From positions 1 to 7,625 of the forward strand of contig CADCPE010000025.1 of assembly GCA_902803275.1 (NCBI GenBank): DNA of 7,625 nucleotides. Reading direction: 5' to 3'. The notes under the pieces are model-generated. The model was given only the letters and a program-made list of their open reading frames with translations. It searched no databases and was not told the DNA's origin. The number at the start of each line of letters is the position of its first letter. Position 1 is the first letter of the stretch. Source of the DNA: an uncultured Erysipelotrichaceae bacterium (GTDB lineage: Bacteria; Bacillota_I; Bacilli_A; Erysipelotrichales; Erysipelotrichaceae). This document shows positions 1 through 5,191 of the stretch, one piece after another. Both the position numbers and the translations under genes were made by a program.

Positions 1-59
1 CCTAGCCATGTGCCTTTGCAGTATTTCTTGATTCTTGAAATAGCTTCACTTATCAGCAT
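1..59 (-). CDS. Partial CDS at the left edge, first 19 codons only, unidentified
   Basis: Reading the minus strand, an ATG at 57-59 opens a frame that runs off the window edge: MLISEAISRIKKYCKGTWL. A good Shine-Dalgarno (AAGGAG on the minus strand, bases 70-75) lies 10 bases before the ATG, so this is a real start. The gap to the stop of the upstream HAD gene is only 34 bases and I see no terminator in it, so the two are probably in one transcript. Nineteen residues, an amphipathic helix with a basic stretch, are too few to name a family. The opening recalls some NIF3-like metal-binding proteins, but this is a weak impression, not an assignment. Confidence 0.6.
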   Translation of the reverse strand, partial: MLISEAISRIKKYCKGTWL

Positions 60-93
60 TGTTGTTTATCTCCTTATACTTAACCTAATAATA

Positions 94-702
94 TCATTTA
101 TCCAGAAATTCAAAGATATATCTTCTTAGCGCTTCAACATCGCCTTCAAACAGGAAAGTATTTATACCCAAAGTTCCTGCTGCATCGATGTTTTTTTTCA
201 TGTCATCAGTGAAGATGCACTCCTCGGCTTTCAATCCGTATTTTTCCAGCAGGATGTCAAAAATCTTTTTATCAGGTTTGACGCATCCTACAAACGCAGA
301 GACGATACCGCCATCGAAACACTCATGAGCAGGTATGCTGCTCCAGTAAATATCCTTTGACTTGCCGGCATTGGAAAGAAGATAGATGTGCAGCTTCCTT
401 TTCTTCAGATCTGTGACTAGTTCTTTGATGCCCTTGATCGGTGTCAGTGATTCATACCAGGTATCAAGGATCTCACGGGCAGTATGATGAAGCCTGACAG
501 GAAGTTTTGTGATCGCTTCGTTATAAAGATCATCTTCAACATAGATGCCAAGGTCCATCTTGGACCAGCCTTCAGAATAAAAAATGTTTTTCAAAAGCAG
601 ATCGATGTCTTCTGGATCTTTGATATCGTGCTCTTCAAGGATGCGATACGGGTCAAATCTGACTAAAACGTTGCCCATATCAAAAATAATGTTTTTAATC
701 AT
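94..702 (-). CDS. HAD-superfamily phosphatase, YihX-like
   Basis: A 202-residue cytoplasmic haloacid dehalogenase-fold hydrolase, probably a phosphatase acting on a small sugar phosphate or related metabolite. Motif I is FDMGNV with nucleophile Asp8. The residue two positions later is Gly10 rather than the usual second Asp, as in the YihX (glucose-1-phosphatase) branch, which has FDLGNV. Motif II is LLSN with Ser110, motif III is the lysine of VKPDKKIF (Lys142), and motif IV is FTDD (Asp166, Asp167). An alpha-helical cap lies between motifs I and II, about residues 17-85. Length is close to YihX (about 199). The spacing of SNAGKSKDIYW and of the KP..IF segment also follows that family. The start at 702 has only a weak ribosome binding site (GATGG). 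The gene is transcribed away from the Sua5/YrdC gene and probably together with the partial gene at the left edge. The true substrate is unknown. Confidence 0.85.
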   Translation of the reverse strand: MIKNIIFDMGNVLVRFDPYRILEEHDIKDPEDIDLLLKNIFYSEGWSKMDLGIYVEDDLYNEAITKLPVRLHHTAREILDTWYESLTPIKGIKELVTDLKKRKLHIYLLSNAGKSKDIYWSSIPAHECFDGGIVSAFVGCVKPDKKIFDILLEKYGLKAEECIFTDDMKKNIDAAGTLGINTFLFEGDVEALRRYIFEFLDK

Positions 703-731
703 ATTCCCATCTTTCTTGATTGTGTTGATAC

Positions 732-759
732 GATATAATTAAATCATGAAAACCATCAA
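732..759 (-). promoter_or_regulatory. Candidate promoter for the HAD gene
   Basis: On the minus strand TTGATG (754-759, a -35-like box) and TATATC (732-737, a -10-like box) are separated by 16 bases, each matching consensus at 4 of 6 positions. Transcription would start near 725 and leave a leader of about 20 bases before the HAD start. The site overlaps the first codons and the -10 of the divergent YrdC gene, so the two promoters could compete. The call rests on motif matching only. Confidence 0.3.
734..739 (+). promoter_or_regulatory. -10 box for operon A, close enough to give a leaderless mRNA
   Basis: A perfect TATAAT ends six bases before the ATG at 746. The usual spacing from -10 to start point puts +1 on or next to that A. 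The -35 region is weak: TTTCTT at 712-717, spacing 16. No Shine-Dalgarno precedes the ATG. Together these suggest a leaderless message for the first gene of the operon. Confidence 0.5.
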
Positions 760-1348
760 GTATACAAAGATGGATAAGGAAAGAATAATCACAGAGATGA
801 TACAGGGGGGAATTATTGCATTTCCTACCGATACTGTTTTTGGGTTGGGCTGCATCATGGATGAGAAAGCCATGAGGAAGATCTATCTTGCCAAAGGGCG
901 GGATTTCAACAAACCTCTGCCGATGATGTGCGATTCCCTGGACATGATCAGGAAAGTGGCAATACTGAACGATAAAGCTGAAAAGATCATCAGAAAGTTT
1001 ACTCCCGGTGCTTTGACTGTCATTGTGAAAAAAAAGGAAGAGGTTCCCGATTTTGTGAGCCAGGGCAATAAAACCATCGGTATCAGGATTCCTGATGATG
1101 AATGGATCCTTGAGCTGATAAACACAATAGGAAGACCCATCATGGTGACAAGTGCCAATATCTCCAATAAGGGTTCACTTCTTAAATGGGAAGATGTTTT
1201 TGCGGCCATGAATAAAAAGATCGACGGCATCGTCTGTGCTGATGCCAGAGGCGAGAAAGCCAGCACGATCGTTGATCTTAGCGATGATATAAAGATATTG
1301 AGAGAAGGTCCAATCAGTTTGGATGAGCTTGAGGAGGCTTTGAAATGA
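746..1348 (+). CDS. L-threonylcarbamoyladenylate synthase (YrdC/Sua5 family)
   Basis: Catalyses L-threonine + bicarbonate + ATP to threonylcarbamoyl-AMP + pyrophosphate, the first step of the universal t6A37 modification of ANN-decoding tRNAs, in the cytoplasm. The 200-residue protein is a single YrdC domain without the extra C-terminal Sua5 domain. Family marks are FPTDTVFGLG (26-35), KGR (50-52), NKPLPM (55-60), the TPG turn (86-88), TSAN (135-138), and a C-terminal STIVDL and REG (173-178 and 186-188). The start at 746 gives the expected N-terminus but has no Shine-Dalgarno. The next in-frame ATG (770) has none either, and a TATAAT ending at 739 supports leaderless translation from 746. 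The stop TGA overlaps the next start by four bases (ATGA). Bacillus names this gene ywlC; other lineages use tsaC or sua5, so I leave the symbol blank. Confidence 0.93.
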   Translation: MKTIKYTKMDKERIITEMIQGGIIAFPTDTVFGLGCIMDEKAMRKIYLAKGRDFNKPLPMMCDSLDMIRKVAILNDKAEKIIRKFTPGALTVIVKKKEEVPDFVSQGNKTIGIRIPDDEWILELINTIGRPIMVTSANISNKGSLLKWEDVFAAMNKKIDGIVCADARGEKASTIVDLSDDIKILREGPISLDELEEALK

Positions 1349-2961
1349 AAAAACGTCCCGTCTATGTTTTAGGTCATAAAAACCCCGATACTGACGCAAT
1401 CGTGTCAGCTATAGGCTATGCCGAGTATAAAAAGGCTCAAGGCGTAAATGCGCAGGCATCGAGGATCGGCTCGGTCGCTCCGGAGACTGAATATCTGCTG
1501 GAGCGTTTCAAATTCGATGACCCGGTGATGCTTTTTACGGCAAAATCGATCCTCAAGGAGATCGACATGGATAAGGCCGCTTTGGCTGACAGGAATATGA
1601 CGATGAAGGAGGCTCTGGACAAGGTTATCAAGCTCAAGAACAGAGGTCTGATCGTTGTAGACAAGAAAAAGAAACTTGAGGGCATCGTCACGCTGGATGA
1701 CCTTACCTATATGTGGACGAAGACCGACAAACAGCTTGAATCCATCATCAGGAATATTGAAATCGACAATATCGTCAAAACTCTGGAAGGCAGACTGGTT
1801 TTAAGAGGAGATCACAAGCTTTCCGGCAAGATGCATATGTTCCCAAGTCTTAAGTCCAATGTTGAAGATGACTCCATCGTTTTATTAAGAAACGAAGACG
1901 ACAAGATGCAGTACTGTCTGGAGCTCGGGGCAACGATGCTGGTGATCTGCACATCTTCACCGATCTCCAAGCACATCCAGGATCTGGCTAAAGCTGCCGG
2001 AGCTACGATCATTACGACTGAGCTTACTCCGCTTTACATCACCCGTCTGATCTATCAGACACCGACGATCGAAAACATCATGATCGGCAAAGAGAAGATC
2101 GATTACTTCTCGATCAATGATACGGTCGATGAGGCCAGCAAGAAGATCGCCAAGTCCCGTCACAGATCCTATCCGGTTCTAGATGAAGAAGGGAAGGTCG
2201 TCGGTGCGATCTCCCGTTATCATCTGTTCAACTATCAGAAGAAACAGCTGATTCTGGTCGATCACAACGAAAAGAAGCAGTCGATCGATGACATCGATGA
2301 AGGCGTTGTCCTGGAGATCGTTGACCATCACCGCTTTGACGGTTTCAGATCAGACAATCCGATCAGCATCATCACGCAGCCGATCGGTGCTACAGCTACG
2401 ATCGTGGCCAATATGTTTCTGAACAACAACATCAAATTGAATAAGAATCTCGCCGGTCTGCTTTTGGGTGCGATCCTTTCCGATACGATGAATTTCAAAT
2501 CACCGACCACAACTTCCGTTGATATCGAAGCGGCCGGAAAACTGGCCAGGATATCCGGAGTTGACCCCGATGAGCTGTTCAGATCGATTATCGAACATGC
2601 GGATTCACTGCTGGGCAAGCGTCTTATCGAGATCGTCTACAACGATTTCAAGGAGTTCTCGATCGACGGCAACCGGGTCGGCCTTTCACAGGCTGTGTGC
2701 AAGAGCAGAGATGAATATCATAAGCTCAAGGATGATCTGCAGAGATATCTCGATGATTCATGCAAGTCAGGCGGATACGATCTGATGGCCATCATGCTGA
2801 CACTGGCCAACGGTTCCGGATCCTATGTGCTTTCTGCCGGTCATCGAAAGCAGGTCGTCAAAGACGGCTTCAAACGGAATGAAGAAGGATTCGTTACGGG
2901 CCTGGTATCGCGAAAGAAACAGCTGCTGCCGGGAATCATCGCCGCCTTGGGAGCCAAATGA
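1345..2961 (+). CDS. Manganese-dependent inorganic pyrophosphatase with CBS and DRTGG regulatory insert
   Basis: Family II (DHH/DHHA2) pyrophosphatase, hydrolysing PPi to two phosphates in the cytoplasm with Mn or Co. At 538 residues it is much longer than the plain enzyme (about 310) and fits the CBS-containing type. The order is: N-terminal DHH half with GHKNPDTDAI (His11, Asp15, Asp17); first CBS repeat about 84-125; DRTGG-like domain about 140-248; second CBS repeat about 252-300; then the DHH catalytic part resumes with VDHN (305-308), VDHH (326-329) and LSDT (378-381). The C-terminal DHHA2 domain carries the SRKKQLLPG signature (522-530). CBS repeats in this family bind adenine nucleotides (AMP and ADP inhibit, ATP or diadenosine polyphosphates can activate), so activity probably follows energy charge. 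GAGGAGG at 1331-1337 lies seven bases before the ATG, and the gene overlaps both neighbours by four bases. Isoleucine is almost always ATC here, unlike nagA downstream, which suggests higher expression or a different codon history. Confidence 0.93.
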   Translation: MKKRPVYVLGHKNPDTDAIVSAIGYAEYKKAQGVNAQASRIGSVAPETEYLLERFKFDDPVMLFTAKSILKEIDMDKAALADRNMTMKEALDKVIKLKNRGLIVVDKKKKLEGIVTLDDLTYMWTKTDKQLESIIRNIEIDNIVKTLEGRLVLRGDHKLSGKMHMFPSLKSNVEDDSIVLLRNEDDKMQYCLELGATMLVICTSSPISKHIQDLAKAAGATIITTELTPLYITRLIYQTPTIENIMIGKEKIDYFSINDTVDEASKKIAKSRHRSYPVLDEEGKVVGAISRYHLFNYQKKQLILVDHNEKKQSIDDIDEGVVLEIVDHHRFDGFRSDNPISIITQPIGATATIVANMFLNNNIKLNKNLAGLLLGAILSDTMNFKSPTTTSVDIEAAGKLARISGVDPDELFRSIIEHADSLLGKRLIEIVYNDFKEFSIDGNRVGLSQAVCKSRDEYHKLKDDLQRYLDDSCKSGGYDLMAIMLTLANGSGSYVLSAGHRKQVVKDGFKRNEEGFVTGLVSRKKQLLPGIIAALGAK

Positions 2962-4100
2962 TGCGCCGTCTTTTAAAACATGGCCATCTTGTGATTGATG
3001 GAAACAGGGAATTCATTGATGGAGCATTGCTGGTAAATGATGACGTCATTGAAGAAGTTTTTCCTCAAAGCAGCAGGATACGGAATATTGAAGAGGAATA
3101 TGAAGAAATAGATCTTGAAGGCAGACTGATCATGCCGGGCTTTTTCGATACTCACAACCACGGTATCGATATGATGGGATTTGATGATGTTGATCTGCAG
3201 CAGTTGGACAAGATGTCCTATGAATATGCCATGGATGGGACGACATCATACCTGGGCACGCTTTCCTATGACCTCTCTTTTGAAAAGTTTGAATCAAGAT
3301 TCAGGCTGTTTGAAGACTATACTGGCAAATATGCCCGTTTTCAGGGCATTCATCTTGAAGGGCCTTTTTTAAGCAGGAAACATCTTGGCATTGGAAATCC
3401 TGATAGTTTTCTCATGCCGGATCTGGCAATGATGAAAGATATCCTTAGAAAAACAAGCAGACTTAAGCAGATGACCATCGCCTATGAACTGGACGGGGCA
3501 AAACAGATTGGAGCCCTGCTTCACGAACATGATGTAAGAGTCATGTGCGGCCATTCCGATGCCGTATATGAAGATCTTGATGAGAATGTGGATGGTTTTA
3601 CGCACCTGTTCAACGCGATGAGAGGACTGCACCATCGCGATATTACGCTGATCAACTGCGCTTTCATGAACAGATGGAATGTTGAAGTGATAGCTGACGG
3701 CAATCATATCGAAAGAAACGTGCTGAAGCTTATTCTGCACAATATAGATAAAGACAGGATCATGCTGGTAACGGATTCAAGTACAGCCAAGAATCTGCCT
3801 GACGGCGAATATGAGTTCATGTCAAGGAAATGCACCAAAAAAGGCACGAGATTCATGACTCTTGACGGACACTATGCCGGCAGTGTCGTTTCGATAAACG
3901 ATGAAATGAAGGTATTGTATGAGCTGGGCGCCAAATACACAGATCTCTTGCTGTATTCCGGTCTGAATGCATATAGATTCTACGGGCTGGATAAACGCTT
4001 CGGCACTTTGGAAAAAGGCAAGTATGCCGATCTGGTCATCATGGATGATGATCTGAACATCAAAAACGTAATGCTGAAAGGAGAATTCATGTATGCTTGA
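2958..4100 (+). CDS. nagA: N-acetylglucosamine-6-phosphate deacetylase
   Basis: Amidohydrolase-superfamily TIM-barrel enzyme that converts GlcNAc-6-phosphate to glucosamine-6-phosphate and acetate, in aminosugar uptake and cell-wall recycling. The 380 residues match the family length. Visible metal and catalytic residues are THNHG (His66, His68), HLEGPF (Glu134), CGHS (His199), THLFNAM (His216), DGNH (His250) and LVTD (Asp273). The C-terminal KGKYADLVIMDDD returns to the small beta-domain. After LVTD the sequence reads SSTAKNLPDGEY, somewhat off the commoner AMRAAG-type version. The listed ATG overlaps the pyrophosphatase stop by four bases. A second ATG at 2961 is better spaced (seven bases) from GGGAG at 2949-2953 and may be the true start. 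No nagB (deaminase) is in the window, so this gene lies apart from that partner. Cotranscription with the tRNA-modification and pyrophosphatase genes follows from the overlaps. Confidence 0.92.
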   Translation: MMRRLLKHGHLVIDGNREFIDGALLVNDDVIEEVFPQSSRIRNIEEEYEEIDLEGRLIMPGFFDTHNHGIDMMGFDDVDLQQLDKMSYEYAMDGTTSYLGTLSYDLSFEKFESRFRLFEDYTGKYARFQGIHLEGPFLSRKHLGIGNPDSFLMPDLAMMKDILRKTSRLKQMTIAYELDGAKQIGALLHEHDVRVMCGHSDAVYEDLDENVDGFTHLFNAMRGLHHRDITLINCAFMNRWNVEVIADGNHIERNVLKLILHNIDKDRIMLVTDSSTAKNLPDGEYEFMSRKCTKKGTRFMTLDGHYAGSVVSINDEMKVLYELGAKYTDLLLYSGLNAYRFYGLDKRFGTLEKGKYADLVIMDDDLNIKNVMLKGEFMYA

Positions 4101-4296
4101 TTTCTATATCAGGGTGATAATCTTCTTTATCTGTTTTCTGCTTTCTTTCTACGCCTTGAGCGCTTTGGATTTCAACCGTTTCCTCAAACAGGGAAAGATA
4201 GTTCAGGGGCAGATCCTGTATTTTATCCTTGCCTGCTGCATGGCTTATCTGATGGGCAACTTCTTTATTGCGCTTATTTACTTTTACAATAAGTAG
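4093..4296 (+). CDS. DUF1146 small membrane protein (YwzB-like)
   Basis: A 67-residue integral membrane protein of unknown function. Two hydrophobic helices span about residues 5-24 and 41-64. They are joined by the polar loop LDFNRFLKQGK (25-35), which is the recognisable core of the DUF1146 family (usually of the form RFERFLKxGK), followed by QILYFILA and a YL-x2-NFF segment typical of the family's second helix. It starts eight bases inside the end of nagA, with AAAGGAG at 4077-4083 nine bases before the ATG, so translation is probably coupled to nagA. It is the last gene of the operon. I see no clear terminator directly after it, and the promoter of the next gene overlaps its 3' end. The family assignment rests on the loop and helix pattern, and no role is established. 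Confidence 0.8.
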   Translation: MLDFYIRVIIFFICFLLSFYALSALDFNRFLKQGKIVQGQILYFILACCMAYLMGNFFIALIYFYNK

Positions 4297-4306
4297 TTCG
4301 TATAAT
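4277..4306 (+). promoter_or_regulatory. Promoter of the GlsB/YeaQ-like gene
   Basis: TTTACT (-35-like, 4277-4282) and a perfect TATAAT (-10, 4301-4306) are 18 bases apart. The predicted transcript begins near 4313 and has a leader of about 25 bases containing AAGGAGG (4323-4329), eight bases before the ATG at 4338. The promoter overlaps the last codons of the DUF1146 gene, so the next gene can be expressed independently of operon A. Confidence 0.6.
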
Positions 4307-4337
4307 ATTTAGTTGAGAAATAAAGGAGGATTAAAAA

Positions 4338-4580
4338 ATGTTCGGTTTAATTATTTCTTTATTATTTGCAGCTGGTATTGGTTACGTAGCTGGACAGTTC
4401 ATGGGTCTTAATGGTCCGTGGTACATCAATGTACTGTTAGGTTTAGCTGGCGGTGTAGTTGGTGGCTTAGTATTCTCTTTATTAGGATTCACTACATCAT
4501 CAATCATCGGCGACATTATCTCATCAGTAGTTGGTGCTTGTCTGGTAATCGTTCTTTACAATAAATTCTTAAAGAAATAG
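4338..4580 (+). CDS. GlsB/YeaQ/YmgE-family (transglycosylase-associated) membrane protein
   Basis: An 80-residue, very hydrophobic protein with three predicted membrane helices (about 1-20, 29-50 and 54-76) and a short basic C-terminus (NKFLKK). The glycine-rich pattern GYVAGQFMG (15-23), then NVLLGLAGGVVGG (31-43) and a final helix with IIGDIISSVVGA, is that of the Transgly_assoc family. The family name is historical: no transglycosylase activity is shown, and members are often linked to stress or envelope conditions. Its own promoter, a near-perfect Shine-Dalgarno and a downstream terminator make it a monocistron. Codon choice differs from its neighbours: 9 of 13 leucines are TTA, and GGT, GCT and GTA dominate. 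This fits strong expression or a different history. Confidence 0.85.
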   Translation: MFGLIISLLFAAGIGYVAGQFMGLNGPWYINVLLGLAGGVVGGLVFSLLGFTTSSIIGDIISSVVGACLVIVLYNKFLKK

Positions 4581-4608
4581 GCTGTAGATAATTGATTCAA
4601 AAGGAAGA

Positions 4609-4644
4609 AGCCCTGCACGGTTCTTGAAACTGCGGAGCTTTTTT
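4609..4644 (+). terminator. Rho-independent terminator of the GlsB/YeaQ-like gene
   Basis: The left arm AGCCCTGCA..GTT and right arm AAC TGCGG.GCT fold into a stem of about eleven pairs with one mismatch and a two-base bulge around a five-base loop. Six T residues (4639-4644) follow at once. It lies about 30 bases after the stop at 4580, in the expected place. Confidence 0.75.
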
Positions 4645-4649
4645 AAATT

Positions 4650-4674
4650 AAAAAAGCAGACTTTGCAGTCTGCT
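4650..4674 (-). terminator. Rho-independent terminator of the EIIA gene (minus strand)
   Basis: On the minus strand AGCAGACT (4667-4674) pairs perfectly with AGTCTGCT (4655-4662) around the loop GCAA, and is followed by a T run (A run 4650-4655 on the plus strand). It lies 25 bases beyond the EIIA stop codon at 4700-4702. It sits next to the terminator of the convergent gene, so the two transcripts end back to back. Confidence 0.88.
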
Positions 4675-4699
4675 TGAACATATTCGGATAAGATGGAAA

Positions 4700-5113
4700 C
4701 TACTGCATATTTGCCTTCAGTGTTTCTTTCAGATCGGCGATGCCGTCATGTCCGGACTTGACCAGTTCATCAACAGTGCAGTCGCTCGCTTCTCTTACGG
4801 AAAGGATCTGCAGGATCATGGCCAGATTGACGCCGGTGATGACCTGGATCTTGTCGCTTTCCAGATCTTCAGCAATGATCCTCATCATGCAGTTGCATGG
4901 AGAACCAAACAGCATGTCGCAGAATACGTAGACGCCGTCGCCTGTATCTACTTCGGCTATTGCTTGTTTCAATACATCAACAAATTCATCGGGATTATCT
5001 TCAGCACTCAGACAGCAGGCTTTCATCTGAGCCTGTTTACCAAAAAACAGTTTTGAAGTTTCAAGAATGCCCTGGGCCATAGGACCATGGCTAGTAATCA
5101 CTATACCTTTCAT
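4700..5113 (-). CDS. PTS EIIA component, mannose family, orphan
   Basis: A 137-residue soluble EIIA domain of the mannose/fructose/N-acetylgalactosamine PTS family. In this family the domain takes phosphate from HPr on a histidine and passes it to a EIIB. The phosphorylation site is ITSHG with His9. The central FCDMLFGSPCN (64-74) and VITGVNLAMILQ (91-102) match the family's DLFGGSPxN and GxNLPM core segments. There is no fused EIIB domain, and no EIIB, EIIC or EIID gene is in the window. It either serves a transporter elsewhere or has a regulatory role. The start is supported by AGGAG on the minus strand (plus-strand CTCCT, 5119-5123). It is divergent from the SIS operon across 78 bases, which suggests a shared sugar pathway and perhaps shared control, but this is inference from position. 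Confidence 0.88.
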   Translation of the reverse strand: MKGIVITSHGPMAQGILETSKLFFGKQAQMKACCLSAEDNPDEFVDVLKQAIAEVDTGDGVYVFCDMLFGSPCNCMMRIIAEDLESDKIQVITGVNLAMILQILSVREASDCTVDELVKSGHDGIADLKETLKANMQ

Positions 5114-5133
5114 AATTTCTCCTTATACACTTA

Positions 5134-5165
5134 TTTTATTACTTTTTTGAAGGTTTATAATAAAA
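5134..5165. repeat. Spaced inverted repeat in the EIIA/SIS divergent region
   Basis: TTTTATTA (5134-5141) and its exact complement TAATAAAA (5158-5165) are separated by 16 bases. The right arm overlaps the -10 box of the SIS operon, so it could be an operator for both divergent genes. The region is very AT-rich, so an eight-base match may be chance. Confidence 0.3.
5156..5161 (+). promoter_or_regulatory. -10 box of the SIS operon
   Basis: A perfect TATAAT lies 30 bases before the first SIS start codon. No convincing -35 is visible at the normal distance: the region is T-rich with only weak matches, which may mean that an activator is needed. The ribosome binding site of the first gene is AGAGGAGAG (about 5176-5184), with GGAG nine bases before the ATG at 5192. 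Confidence 0.5.
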
Positions 5166-5191
5166 CTAGAATAAAAGAGGAGAGAGTTTCA

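Noticed and set aside
883..1266. Minus-strand frame of 127 codons opposite the YrdC gene
   Set aside because: It is a shadow frame opposite conserved YrdC motifs with no ribosome binding site, and its serine-rich hydrophobic translation is typical of antisense noise.
4297..4337. Riboswitch or long leader before the GlsB/YeaQ-like gene
   Set aside because: The predicted leader is only about 25 bases and holds little more than the Shine-Dalgarno, with no room for a structured element.
4748..5056. Plus-strand frame opposite the EIIA gene
   Set aside because: It is antisense to a clear EIIA with conserved motifs, has no supporting start signal, and lies across unrelated sequence.
5087..5191. 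Open N-terminal extension of SIS gene 1
   Set aside because: It runs through the EIIA start and ribosome binding site on the other strand and through the TATAAT of this gene. The residues do not resemble SIS paralogs, while the ATG at 5192 has a good ribosome binding site and aligns with the paralog N-termini.
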